Source of the DNA: Entamoeba invadens IP1
Lineage: Eukaryota; Evosea; Mastigamoebida; Endamoebidae
Direction of reading: 5' to 3'
DNA length: 52,944 bases
Assembly (NCBI RefSeq): GCF_000330505.1
Contig: NW_004440189.1
Coordinates: 410,022-462,965, forward strand
Part shown: one piece after another, positions 1-10,959 of the stretch
How positions within the stretch are numbered: position 1 is the stretch's first letter
Layout: every line of letters begins with the position of its first letter
Program-made: the position numbers and the translations under genes
The notes under the pieces: model-generated
What the model saw: the letters and a program-made list of their open reading frames with translations, nothing else
Told to the model about the DNA's origin: nothing
Database searches by the model: none

Positions 1-556
1 GCCCTTTTCTTTGCACCAAGCAATACTCTCCATGGAGATTGCTAATATCAATTGTAGTTTTCCCTCCAACAACGTCAGCTTTGATTGTTGTGCTGACAAA
101 AGATTGCACATCATTGACGGACTGTGAATGGTATATTTCGACAAATGCTTTTTCTTCGTCGCTTACATTCACTCCAACAGTCATCATGTTTTTGTTAATA
201 ATCGGTTCGTTAATTGTAATACTCTCCCCAAGTTGAAACGCTTCTGCTGTTGCGTTGTTTGCGTTATTGTCAAGAGACGGGAAATACCTGACATCAAAAA
301 ATCCATCGCATAAACCAGTGAATTTCACACTCCCTTGTGGTGTGGAGATATAGATATATTTTAAATACTTTGAGTTGTCCATTTGTAACATGTCATACAA
401 ACCAATCCATCCCGTTTTTTTCAATGTATCTTGGACATCATACACCACCTCAACCTCATTTGTTCCTTTAAATACATGTAACGTTACTCCCGGAACATAA
501 TACGCTTTTGATGACATTGTGGTAATTACCGGCTTTTCTTTGGTCTGACTTTCCAT
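1..556 (-). CDS. SKICH/C2-like domain protein, 3'-truncated by window edge
   Basis: The reading frame opens at an ATG (554-556, reverse strand) and runs 185 codons without a stop to the window start, so the C-terminus is missing. Residues about 15-100 follow the pattern of a SKICH-type beta-sandwich: an early tyrosine/valine strand (YYVPGVTLHVFKG), a valine-rich strand (VEVVYDV), the hallmark GWIGLYD segment, and a later strand GFFDVRYFP. In other eukaryotes SKICH domains sit in inositol polyphosphate 5-phosphatases and autophagy adaptors and help membrane targeting. No catalytic domain is visible in the part seen here, so the role is unknown. No signal peptide or membrane segment is seen. 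The upstream 340 bases are AT-rich and free of genes. The domain assignment is from pattern only; a general C2-like domain is the alternative. Confidence 0.6.
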   Translation of the reverse strand, partial: MESQTKEKPVITTMSSKAYYVPGVTLHVFKGTNEVEVVYDVQDTLKKTGWIGLYDMLQMDNSKYLKYIYISTPQGSVKFTGLCDGFFDVRYFPSLDNNANNATAEAFQLGESITINEPIINKNMMTVGVNVSDEEKAFVEIYHSQSVNDVQSFVSTTIKADVVGGKTTIDISNLHGEYCLVQRKG

Positions 557-898
557 TGAAATTAGAGTTCAAAATAATGATTTTACTTTAGAAAACGTCA
601 TTGTTTTTTCAAATCTTCTTTTTACTATGATTTTTTATTTTTTTTTCAAAAAAAGTTAAACTTCCAAAAGCTATAAATCCTATCTAAAAAAATTAAAACT
701 GTAAGATATCTACAACAAAGCCAACACGAAATAAAAACACAAAACAAAAAACTTTTTAGGTTGGCATACCTTAAAAAGCTTTGGGGTATGCCAACCCTTC
801 GGACTTTATTCATCATTTTATTAAACGAGTTTTCAAAAGAGGTACAAGGTGTAATTCAGGATGAATCTTTCCAAACAGAATCGTTTTGTAAATGATTA
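557..898. other. Gene-free AT-rich stretch upstream of the first gene
   Basis: This is the promoter side of the reverse-strand gene at 1-556. It is A/T-run rich and has no credible open frame. Its only structured feature is the palindrome at 759-796. Confidence 0.6.
759..796. repeat. 12-bp perfect inverted repeat (hairpin)
   Basis: GGTTGGCATACC at 759-770 is followed, after a 14-base spacer, by its exact reverse complement at 785-796. It is GC-richer than its surroundings. It lies about 110 bases outside the recognisable terminal repeat of the piggyBac element and may be an independent relic or the outer tip of a decayed element end. Confidence 0.7.
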
Positions 899-990
899 TA
901 TAAAAATTAGAGTTGGAGGAAAAAAGTCCGGCTCGATAAAGAAAGAAAATAATTATTATTATAAAAAACTACTTTATTTTAGTTTTAGAG

Positions 991-1060
991 TTTTTTACAT
1001 ACAATTTTTTGTATGTAAAAAAAATTGTTTTTTTGTTGAAAAAATAAATGTTTTTTCAAC
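991..1060. repeat. Two consecutive hairpins in the left arm of the piggyBac element
   Basis: A perfect 14-bp stem is formed by 991-1004 and 1009-1022 with a 4-base loop (core ACATACAA/TTGTATGT). A 10-bp stem GTTGAAAAAA/TTTTTTCAAC is formed by 1035-1044 and 1051-1060. They lie in the extra sequence that separates the two terminal-repeat blocks on this side only. Confidence 0.7.
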
Positions 1061-1150
1061 TTTAACACTTAAATGGCTTAAAGAAATTTTTTTGAAGGCA
1101 AGGAAAAAAAGACATAGACGCCAATTTAAAAAAAGTACTTAAAACAACCC

Positions 1151-1168
1151 ATGTCCCTTTTGGGACAT
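1151..1168. repeat. 7-bp stem, 4-base loop hairpin
   Basis: ATGTCCC at 1151-1157 and GGGACAT at 1162-1168 form a tight stem around TTTT. It lies between the inner terminal repeat and the 3' end of the piggyBac transposase. The role is unknown. Confidence 0.55.
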
Positions 1169-1489
1169 AATCTTACTCAAAAAAAGTATAAATGTTAACT
1201 CGATTATATAAGATTTTGCATTATTTTTTCAAAAATACACTTTTCTCTCAAATTCTTTGATAACGATTATACTATACTCATTTCTATTATTTATTACTAT
1301 GTATCACTTGTGTCGGTTTTCATTCAAACCTACGTGTATACATAGTGACATTATCATACTCAAACATACTTATTTGATTCTCAAGTTAATTAATGTTCTA
1401 ACTTTATTTTTTCAGTTGCCAAATGAAAATCATTTAGAAAAAATTCAGAATAAAAATATATTTTTAAAAGTCACTTATTTTAGAAACTA

Positions 1490-3390
1490 TTATTTTTTCT
1501 TGGGGTTTTTGCATTTTGGGCACAAGAAAAGTGAGTGTTTAGTGCACACTGGAAGACCACAAGATTCACATATTCTTTTTGTTCGAGCCTTTTCAACTTT
1601 CTTGCAAAAAGCACAAAATCTCTTTTTGGCAACTGTTAGTGATTTTTTTTCTTTGGAATTTGTTATAATTTTGTTTTTCCCAACAACGTCTTCCCACCAT
1701 TTTTGAAGTCCACACTCAACAAACAGCTGTCTTTTTTCTTCTCCTTTTTTCATCCCTCGATCAAGCCTTCTTTTAACGTAATTCTCACACATTTGTTCAG
1801 ACAATTTAATTAAAAAATCAAAATGAGACATTTTTGTTTTTTCAAACATGGCATAGGCATTAGTGCAGCAACAATCCAGGATATTTTGAACAATTGCCAA
1901 ATTGTATCTTCTCGTTTTCATTTTGCACGAATACTCTTGGCAAAGTTGATCAAAAGTATCAACTGGAGTTTTTGTATAATTGTAAGCCACATTTATTGAA
2001 TATTTTCCACTTCGACTGTCAATCAATGGAATTTGAATTTTATTGGTAACAATAATGACAGTTTTGCTTTTGTTTGGGTTAAAAGCAGTCAAAAGAATGT
2101 TCCCTTTTGAATAAAAGCGTGTATTTTTGGGATTTTTTTCTTTTTCTTCTTCTAATTTCATTTTTTCTTCTTTAATTTCAATCTTTTCTAAATTTAAGAA
2201 TTTTTGGGAAGATAGAATTTTTTCAGCTTTTTCTTTGTATTTTTCCCTTTTTGTTCGGTTTTTTGGCTCAGCTGGACCAATTTCCCCAAGTTTAAAAAAA
2301 ATTTTGTCCCATTCCTCCTCAATTTTCGCAATCGATTTTTTGTTTTTCTTTTCCATTTTTTGTACTTTCCTTTCTTTTTCTAAATATGTGTTTTTTTCGC
2401 TTCAGAAGGAATATTTTTGCTTCTTTGGTTCATGGTACCTATGTACCCGATTTTTCGGACTTTTAACTCCTGCATTACCGTGACACTTGTAAAATAATTG
2501 TCACTCTGAAGTAAAAATTCTTTTTTTGGGAGGTTTTGTACTAATTTTAGAACAATTGATTCTCCATGACTCATCCCGTTTTTTTCCTCGAGTTTTCCCT
2601 CATATAATGTCATTCCGATGTACATTTTTTTGTCATAAAGACACAAACAGTAAAATTTTAAGCCGTGTTTTGTGGGTTTGGCTGGGCAGTACTGAATACC
2701 ATGACAACGGCCTTTAAAACCAAACATTCGCTCATCTATACATATCAGGGATCCGGGGTCGCATATTGCCGTGATATTTCGGGAAAAAATATCAAAAATT
2801 TCTTTTGCTGCTGAAAAATTGGTTTTTTCCCTTTTTTGATCTCTTTCATTTTTTTTGTCGCACCGGAAACATCGAAACAATTCTTTGAATCTATCTCGCT
2901 TCATGCCTATTCTTAAAAATATAATCCCGAATTTGTGGCTCCAAAGGCGATCAACGTTTCCCCTTCTTTGGTTTGCCCCAATATAAATCAAAATGCCAAG
3001 AAAACATTCAATTTCTTCGAAATCAGTTGGGATCCATTTCCCGTTAATTAGTTCTTCTGCCTTTTCATTTGTACCTTCAACAATTAATTCAATCATTTCA
3101 TTTGAAAACATTTTTCTAAAACATTCCAAAGGAGATTTGAAATCTTCAGAAAAAACGGTTTTCGAAAAATTTTCTTTTTCACAAAACTTTTGAAAATCAA
3201 AAATCCCAAGTTTTGGTTCGATTTTTGACCATCCATCCAAATAATCATCTTTTTCTTCAAAAAAACATTCTTCTTCTTCATTTTCTATTTTTTGATCATA
3301 TTCTTCAACATTATTTTCACAAAAAAATGGATCATTACTTTCGTCATCACTTGATATTAAACAATCATCTTGTTGGTATTCACACTCCAT
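1490..3390 (-). pseudogene. piggyBac transposase, one frameshift, Cys-rich C-terminal finger
   Basis: The first frame (2380-3390, 336 aa) starts with an acidic region and carries the piggyBac family domain. The first catalytic Asp is in CIDERMFGFKGR and the second in LLQSDNYFTS. The second frame (1490-2356, 288 aa) carries the third Asp in TPVDTFDQL and ends with a zinc-finger-like Cys/His cluster (CAFCKKVEK, CESCGLPVCTKH, CPKC), the usual C-terminal element of this family. All three catalytic acidic residues are therefore present. The two frames meet at a run of seven A on the coding strand (2391-2397): a one-base shift there joins them with no stop in the overlap. The break may be a real mutation, a base-calling error or, less likely, a -1 ribosomal slip site. 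Combined length, about 630 codons, is normal for a full transposase. Confidence 0.85.
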
Positions 3391-3552
3391 GAATTGAAAA
3401 AAAAGAACAAAAAGGCAAAAAAATAATAATGGTAAAATTTTGTTTATGTATGTCCATTAAGGAAAGGTTCAGCCAATTAAGTGTTAAATTGATTTCATTG
3501 ACTATTTTTCCAAAAAATTACGGACTTTTTTACCTCCAACTCTTTTTATAAA

Positions 3553-4115
3553 CAAGTTTTATTTTAAATGCCTACAATGACGGGAAATTAATAAATACAA
3601 ATAAAAAATTTAACAAGAAAAATAATTATTTTAAATAGATTTTAAAGTTTTTAAAGCAACAAACAAAATAAAAAAATCGTCAAGTTTAAATGCCATATTA
3701 ATGACGCACATCAACTGAAATTAAAAATGTATTCAAGTGGTATCTGTAAATTTTTACGTTGTGTACATGTTAATATCAATATTTAATTAAAAGTTTATTT
3801 GTATTTTCAAATAAACAAATTGAACAAACTTAAAAACATACATTAAAATTACAAGTCAATGAAAGTCATTTATGACATTTTATATTTGCTTAGACCGTGT
3901 AATGATCTTTAATTGTTTTTTAACATTGTCGTTTTAAAACGCGTGATTTACTAAAACAATTTTTTTGTTTCTGATTTTTTAAAAAGCTGTTCGACTTGAA
4001 TAACGTTTTCTAATAATGATAATTTATTTACAAAACAATATTCAAAAGGTCTTTGAAGTTGTTTTTTTAATTAAATTTAACAAAAATATTAATTATTTGA
4101 ATAATTTTTTAAATA
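3553..4115. other. Gene-free AT-rich spacer
   Basis: Between the piggyBac element and the next TA-flanked element I see only very AT-rich sequence. There is no open frame with normal composition, no RNA gene and no clear repeat. Confidence 0.6.
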
Positions 4116-6205
4116 AAGTCGACCAGAAAATACTCGTACACTTCCAAAAATAGAATTTATTTTTTTAAAAAATAATTTTACTCAAAGAAATTTCATTTTT
4201 CACTTTGCTTTTATAAACTGATTCTTTTTTGATCTTTTTTCTTCCAAATGATGCTTTAAATCATTCTTGATGTATTTTTTTGTTCTTTTTTACGAAATAA
4301 AATTCTTTGAAAATTTATATGTTGTTAAGATTATTATTTTTTATAAATTGTTTTTTTTGTTATTCTTTAATTATTGTTATTGGCAAGTATAGTTCGGTAT
4401 AGTTTGAATAGTTTACAACAATGTCTAATATTTTTCGAAATGTATTTTTTAAACAAAGTTCATAAAAATAGAACACCGTTGATACCACCATATCTACTCA
4501 ACTCAACTTTCATATCTTAAATGAACAACGGTGACTCATCAAGAAACAAGTTTTTAGCATTGCTAATGTGGCACTTAATTATTTTAATTACATAATCTAA
4601 ATTTTGAAGAGTGAACTTGTTATTTTTTTCAAAGTTCGTTTTTTGATGTTTTTATCGAAAGTAAATAATATGAAAATATTTCAATATCAACACATTCAAA
4701 AAACTGTCCTGAACATTGTTTGTTCAAGGACTAAACTATAACGATAGACGTGCAAAGCTGATATGAACTGTATTTTTTATCATTTATGTTTTTTGTAAAA
4801 TATTAAGAAAAAACAAGCACTTATCAGTGACAATAAAAACATATTTTAAAGCATAAAACCCGAAATTGTACTGTAGCTGAAGTATAATTTTTATATCATT
4901 ATTCAAGTCGTCATAAAACAAAACTTGATAAACCACAAAAAATTTAAACAACTTATAACAAAGTTAAAACCATTTCTTTATGATTATCAAATGAACATTT
5001 TCACTGTTCAAATAATCTTGCTTTTACAAAATCATGACTTTAGAACCGATGGTTAAATACGAACCATAAACACATAACAAATTATTTGATGAAATATTAT
5101 AATAAGAACTGGGTTGCTTTTAAAATTGACCAACTTTTATTGTTTTTGATAACATCAATTAAATTATAAACATGACATTAACTCAATAAATGAGAACATC
5201 AGGTGCATTTTATAAGTGTTTTCTTGGCTTTTAACACTGAAAAATACACGAGAAGATATCGAAAAAAATGTCTGATCCGACCAAAAATATCAACAATATA
5301 GTAAATGAATATAGTTTTTCTAATTATTAATAACTATATTATACATAAATATAAAACATGTGATTTTTTTTTGTGAAAACAACAATAGTAATATTTATTA
5401 AACAATTATAGTATATAATTAATGTCTTTTTGTAAAAATTTAACATTTAAAAGCATAGTTTGATTGTTATATTAAAGCTATTTATCATTACATTCAACAT
5501 AACCCCATAATTATAAATTAAAATATACATTCAATTCAAAAGATAGAGGACTACATAAAACATAATTGAAATGTTCGTAAGGTGGGTTTGGTTTAACTTG
5601 GATTGTTTTCATAATGTAATAATTATAATTAATGATTTCTCTAATGACAAGATTGTTAAAATTTGTAATAAATTGTGGTTATCTAAATTCTATGTAAATA
5701 ATACTGTTAATAATAACATATTAAAATCATTAATTTACATGTTAATAAATAAAAAATATACTGGTCTAGTTCGAATATATTATAAAATAATTTTATATAC
5801 AATTAAAATTAATACAACATTTTTTAATTAACATTATTATTTCAAATTTTTTTCATAATAATGTATTAAAATTTTATTATTGAATATAGTACATTTATCG
5901 TTTTTTCGTTAATTAAACCACTTATATTTTGGAATAAACAACTGATTTGTAATTTTATAGTTTGTTAATGGTTAATCAATGGTTTATTGAATGATTGTTT
6001 CTCTAAACAGCACGAATCTTTTTATACATTTCAATAAAAGTTCAACGTTTTTGATTTGAAAACAGTTTCGAATTGTTTCTTATATCGAGAAAAGTACAAA
6101 GAAATTTTTATTAACCTTTTTTTAAAAAATGTAATTTATGTACACAAATCTATTTTAGGAAGTGTACGAGTATTTTCTAGTGTACGACAATTTTCTGGTC
6201 GACTT
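4116..6205. mobile_element. 2.1-kb TA-flanked element with inverted termini, no coding capacity seen
   Basis: The left end, just after TA at 4114-4115, reads AAGTCGACCAGAAAATACTC and goes on to the CGTACACTTCC motif. The right end, just before TA at 6206-6207, is the reverse complement, covering 6150-6205. The right copy contains an extra 18-base block carrying GTCGTACACTAG, so the motif appears twice there. TA on both sides points to the Tc1/mariner superfamily or a non-autonomous relative. The interior is over 80% A/T by eye and contains no transposase motifs that I can find; an 86-codon open frame near 5571 is Asn/Ile/Lys-rich and not credible. A small inverted repeat (CACCGTTG/CAACGGTG) lies near 4474 and 4525. 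Confidence 0.7.
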
Positions 6206-6207
6206 TA

Positions 6208-6458
6208 CAGTCAAAGGCGTCTATTTGTCGTAAATCCAGCAGAAAAATGTATCTATTTGTCGTAAATGAGTGAATTTTGTAGAAATTTCTTTTTAATATT
6301 GAAATTTATTTTTTATAAAAAAATAGTTTTTAATTCAACAAAAGTTACAGATTCGAGAACAAAATATTTAATTGTCGTACACAAAAATGATTGGCCAGTT
6401 GTGCGACAAATAAGCAAGTTCGACAATTATAATTACGACAAATAGACGCCTTTGACTG
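6208..6458. mobile_element. 251-bp MITE with 26-bp perfect terminal repeats, TA target site
   Basis: The left terminal repeat at 6208-6233 starts CAGTCAAAGGCGTC and ends TTGTCGTAA. The right end at 6433-6458 is its exact reverse complement. TA flanks both sides (6206-6207, 6459-6460). This is the signature of a mariner-type MITE. The interior has further copies of the TTGTCGTA motif in both orientations (near 6227, 6257, 6376, 6410 and 6431), which could be subterminal transposase-binding sites. It sits immediately next to the right end of the 2.1-kb element and shares its TA. Confidence 0.88.
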
Positions 6459-6460
6459 TA

Positions 6461-8340
6461 ATAGTTAGTGCTTTGCAGTTTGTGGACTGAAGTTTTTTTC
6501 TATTTTTTTTCAAACTGAAAAAAAACACATTCAAGAATTTAATAATTTTTAATAGCTTTATCTCCACTTTTGGGATTAATTTATTCAAACACAATTATTA
6601 AGAAACATAATCATAAACTGTAAAACTGAATCGACTTTGAAAAAAATAAATAAAAAACCCAAAATTTTGTTTTTTTTTGTTTTTGTCAAAAATCCAAATT
6701 ATTATCAAAAATGCATTTTTGTCAAATTTTGTAAAAATAGTTATTAAAGTAAACTATAAAAAAACAAATAATATTAATACCAAATAAAATATGTTTTCAA
6801 TATTTTACACAACAAAGTTATCAACACATAAAAACGTTTAAATAAATTATTAACAAACATACATAATTGTTAATATACATGTATAGTTAAATAAAATTTT
6901 AAGTTGAATGATGACTGTTAATGACATTGTTATTTTCAAATATTGATTGTAACTTATGTGTTATTGATGTGACATTTTGTTTAAAACGAAAAAAAAGTCA
7001 AATATTATCAATTGTTACTTATTTCATTGTTTGACTACGTCATTGTTCATAATGATCATTAAATCGCTTATTGTTGATAATTACATGTTAATGAGCTATT
7101 ATATACAATTAAAATTGTTTTATTTTGTTAATATTACAACACACAACAGTAAACACGTGTATTTTGACAACATCACTTACTTTTATGATTAATTGAAATA
7201 AAAAAGTGTATTTATTATTTTTTAAATAATTTAAAAATTATTGTTTTTTGCTACTCTTTTGTTTTAAAAAACAGCCCAAAAACGTAATAACTATCAACTG
7301 TGTAAACATGTGAAATCAAATTCAATCTTTAAATACTAACACAACTAAAATAAAATTATCACATTTACAGCATTTTTATCTTTTGACTTGGAGCTCACAA
7401 ATACATGCACATGAGATATTAAGATCTTTTGTTCCGTAGTCTAAGTTTTAATAGTAATGAAATTTTAATCGAATCAAAAAACAAAAATTGTTAATTCTTT
7501 CATTGAGTTATAAAACCCGAGTATGTGAATCCATATGATACAGATTGTTAATTCAATTTTTTGTGTTGAACCAATTATATTTTGTGGGTACGTCATTAAT
7601 TTGAATGATCATAAAAATAACGAGAATCATATACTTTTAAGCAAATTTTTATATAATTTAATGTTAATATTATATATTCAAATTGAAAACAACAACTCAA
7701 ATATGAAAAAATAATTTCAATTAATGATTTATTGGTCTTTATTCCTTAAGTTCAGATCATAATAATTAAATTTTTGCCAAATTCATAAAGAAAACTCGGT
7801 TATTACAAATGTATTGGACTTGGTGAACATCTTTGTTTTGTTATAAACAAAGAGCCTTAAAAAATAAATATTCAAAAATTTTCGTTAAATGAATGTCGAC
7901 ATATATAAAAAGTTATATTGAATAAAGAAATATATTTTTTAATTTATTTGTTTTTGTATCATGTCATGTTTAACAATTGTTTTAAAGTTTTAAATGTAAT
8001 ATGTAATATTGTATAAATTATAATGTGATGGTGATTGTATATATTGATTATAAAGTGTTTGACTCAACAACCTTTTTATGTTTTTTTATGAATTAATTAA
8101 ACTCGTGGTTATGATGTGAAATACACAAGTTGTGATTAAATCTACAGTCTATATTTAAAGTTTATCATGTACCTTATAGATTATTAAGTCATTTCGAGAA
8201 GTTGTACAAAAAAATATATCCCAATTGTTCCATTTTTTGCGGTTAACTTAATGTAATGTTTATATAAATTTATTGCTATTTATTTTTCCACTGAATAACA
8301 TTAAAAGACTGCCCTATATTCAAACTTTAGATGATTTGTT
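6461..8340. other. Gene-free, very AT-rich 1.9-kb stretch
   Basis: I see no open frame of normal composition, no RNA gene and no clear inverted or tandem repeat between the two MITEs. Short AT-only open frames occur by chance. Confidence 0.6.
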
Positions 8341-8342
8341 TA

Positions 8343-8621
8343 CAATAAAAAGTGTTTGTTTGTGGGTTTTTAAACAGAGAAAAAAGGTTTATTTGTGGGT
8401 TTATCATGGAATTGTGAAGTAAATTCTATTCACCATTTTTTCCACAAAAAAACAGTGTTATAGAAAATATTGTAGTTTTTTTAATTATAATAAAACTATA
8501 TTATTTATCTAAGTGTACCTAAATTCAAGGTTAGAGAGCAAAATAATTATTTATGGGTTTAGCATTTGATTGGTCCATTGACCCACAAATATAAAAACCC
8601 ACAAAAAGACACTTTTTACTG
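8343..8621. mobile_element. 279-bp MITE, TA target site
   Basis: The left terminus reads CAATAAAAAGTGTTTGTTTG and continues to TGGGTTTTT. The right terminus ends CACTTTTTACTG and is its near-perfect reverse complement over about 30 bases. TA lies on both sides (8341-8342, 8622-8623). The interior repeats the motif TTTGTGGGTTT three more times on either strand. No coding sequence is present. The terminus CAGTAAAAA resembles that of the MITE at 27573-27756, suggesting one transposase could serve both. Confidence 0.8.
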
Positions 8622-8846
8622 TAATCATAAAAATTACCAATTATTTGTTTTGTATAATACAAATATTTTTGTTTATTAATTTAATATTTTTTGTTTAACT
8701 ACTTTTTGGTTCAAAATTTTGGGTTTAGGAAAACTGGCCACAGTAAAAACTGGCCACGTAGAAAACTGGCCACAATATTCAATAAAAGTTCAATAACAAT
8801 TCAACGTTTTATTCAAAAACATAACCAATATAAAATTAAATTTGTA

Positions 8847-10512
8847 TTATTTTTTGGCTCTTTTAAGTTCCTTGAATATTTTGCTTTTTCTTAATGGTCT
8901 GGATCCTTCTCTTGTTTTCTTTTTGTGGATAGGTTTTGTTTTTTCAGTTGTTGAAGTACATTCATCTTCGTTTATAACATATTTTACTGCGCTTTTTTCT
9001 TCGAAATCTATTTCAACAACTTTTTCCAAATTGTGTTCGGCTTTATTATCCATGTTTGCTTCAGCTTCGAGCCTTTCTACAAGGTCGTTTTCTCTTAATG
9101 TTTCTTCAATAAGAGTATCAATATCACAATCGAGAAGTGTATGCATTTTCGAAGCACCAATAATAACAGATACTTTTTCAAGAAACTCAAGTTGATCCAT
9201 TCCATTCATCAATTCAGTTGTCAGTTGTTTTATTGTTATGTTTTTCATTGCAACAACACGCTTTTTCCTTGTTAATTGCAAATTTGTCGTCAACGAAAAA
9301 TAATGAATGTCAACACGTTTTATATATTCCTTTAAATTGTCAACAAATTTGTGTATATTAGGTGTTTTTGTTAATACTAACCTATTTAAAGAACTGTGAA
9401 AACTTTCTGCATTATTGTTTGTTCGTTCTTCAATACCAAATAAACACCAATTGTCAACTTTAAAAACGCCGTTTATGTAATAATTTTCAAAGTGTTTATA
9501 AATAACACAAATGTCGGCGTCATCTTTATAAATTTCTTTTAATTCATAAAATGTTGTGTATATCATACTAACCGACATAAACGATAAAGACATCAATTTT
9601 CTGATTGCACTTTTAAACTCGTCTCCATTTTTATAACGGTGTTTAAATCCACAATAAGAAACTTTCCGAAATATATTCTGGCAATAATGAAAGTGACAAC
9701 ACTTTACTTTGACTTGTTTAGGAAACAAATTCTTAATAAAACACAACTCAAAATCTCCCATAACAATCATTTCTCCGTTTAAAAAATCACTACCAACAAC
9801 ATTTTTCAAAGTTTCTAAAAAGTTATAATACACTTCAAAACTTTTTTCTTTTAGACACCCAAAAACAATCGGAAAACATTCACCACTGACAAGCCCGTGT
9901 ATAGTATATAATTGATAAAAAGAGCTATTTGTTATTGTATTATATTATTATAATAAATTTAACTAAACAAACACAGACATGATCTAAATGTGCCATCAAA
10001 AAATAAAACTGGAGAAGTTTTTAACAACTCAACATAATCTTGTTTTCCAAAAATTATCATATCATCATCTTGATATAATACAATTTCTTTTTCTATTTCG
10101 GAAAATTCTATGTCTTGTGTTTTGGTTACAGTGTATGGCTGTCTTTCCTTTCTGACTTGTTTTTCACAGACAGAAATTCTTCGAGTTGTTCCTTGAATGT
10201 ATTGCTCTACTACTATTTGTTTTGTTGTCTTGTTTTTGGAATCTTCTTTTTTAACCGCTTCTTTTAAACGTATTCGAAACAAATCATTTAAATAATCGAC
10301 ATAATCATGTGTGTGAATTGCATCATTTAAAAAGTGTATTTATAATTTCCACTCTCAGTTTTAACCAGTTCGATTCTAACTTTACAACCTTTGTGAGAAC
10401 ATTTAAATTTTATTCGATCCTTTTTTTCGGGTTTGAATTTGCAGCCATTTGTGTAAGGCATCTGATAGCTTCTTTGACTTTCAAGAAAAGCAATTTCTGG
10501 TATTTCTTCCAT
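8847..10512 (-). pseudogene. MULE transposase with FLYWCH-like finger and one spliceosomal intron
   Basis: The N-terminal part (10327-10512) has a FLYWCH/WRKY-type finger: C-x4-C (KCSHKGC) with its His pair (IHTHD) just across a one-base frame change at a T5 run near 10330. The next frame (9959-10282) ends in FFDGTFRSCL, the first catalytic Asp. A 48-base intron at 9925-9972 then interrupts the gene (GTTTGT at its start, TAG at its end). After it the sequence reads QLYTIHGLVSGECFPIVFG, followed by the second Asp in MGDFE, the CCHFHYCQ motif and the Glu in NNAESFH. Splicing leaves the frame one base short at a T5 run (9916-9920). The C-terminus is basic. All DDE residues remain. The two frame breaks are both single-base run-length changes, so the gene could be intact if they are sequence errors. 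Confidence 0.85.
9925..9972 (-). other. Intron inside the MULE transposase gene
   Basis: The intron is 48 bases on the reverse strand, beginning GTTTGT and ending AAATAG. Removing it restores the order FRSCL, then the conserved YQLYTIHG segment, apart from one missing base in the adjacent T run. Confidence 0.75.
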
Positions 10513-10959
10513 TTATTTATTTTTCAATTTATCGTTTTTATTTAAAAAAACAAATGAGAAAAAAGTTGAATTGTTATTGAACTTTTATTGAATAATGTGG
10601 CCAGTTTTCCTCATGGCCAGTTTTCACTGAGGCCAATTATCCGTCTCCCCAAAATTTTTAGTTCTTTCAATTTTAATATTGTTGTATACACGTTTTCAGT
10701 TAATCATATTACAGTTAGACGAAACAAACTTCTGCAAAGAATTAACCTTCTGCAGCTATAATTGGATCGGATATTAATTTACATAAAATTTATAATTTAT
10801 TTTTTGTAAATGAGTCGTAACAAAAATAATAATAATTATAATTCAAAATAATTAAAAAGTGTTAATATTTTCTAATTAAAGAAAAAAACAATTTTTATTC
10901 ATTTATAAAGGTTGTGGTACTGCATATCATCTACAACATCAAGTGCCGTCGTTTAAATT

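Larger units (their letters stand above)
899..3552 (-). mobile_element. piggyBac-type DNA transposon, copy 1
   Basis: A reverse-strand piggyBac transposase (1490-3390) is bracketed by inverted terminal repeats in two blocks. The outer block is 909-930, starting AGAGTTGGAGG and ending AAAGTCCG, matched in reverse at 3521-3543. The inner block is 1061-1081 (TTTAACACTTAAATGGCTTA), matched in reverse at 3468-3488 with three mismatches. Weak similarity continues outward to about 899 and 3552 (TATAAAAA). The blocks are 130 bases apart on the left but only 32 on the right, so the left arm carries about 98 extra bases, including two hairpins. I could not find a clean TTAA target duplication at either edge, so the exact ends are uncertain. 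Confidence 0.75.
8721..10649 (-). mobile_element. Mutator-like element (MULE) with 85-bp terminal repeats and 9-bp target duplication
   Basis: The two ends, 8721-8805 and 10565-10649, are imperfect inverted repeats of about 85 bases. Each has three tandem-like units of the motif AAACTGGCCA followed by TTCAATAAAAGTTCAATAAC. The element is flanked by the 9-base direct repeat CAAAATTTT at 8712-8720 and 10650-10658, the size expected for Mutator insertions. The single gene inside is a MULE transposase on the reverse strand. The target duplication is exact, so the insertion is fairly young even though its gene has broken frames. Confidence 0.9.

Noticed and set aside
861..1142. 93-codon open frame
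   Set aside because: It overlaps the piggyBac terminal repeats and two perfect hairpins; its Lys/Phe/Asn-rich translation is explained by those structures.
2127..2483. Forward-strand Phe/Ser-rich open frame
   Set aside because: It is the opposite-strand shadow of the piggyBac transposase gene.
5571..5831. 86-codon open frame inside the 2.1-kb element
   Set aside because: AT-only codons (Asn, Ile, Lys, Tyr), no motif, and no sign of coding bias.
6056..6265. 69-codon open frame
   Set aside because: It runs through the ends of two transposons, so it is a chance frame over inverted repeats.
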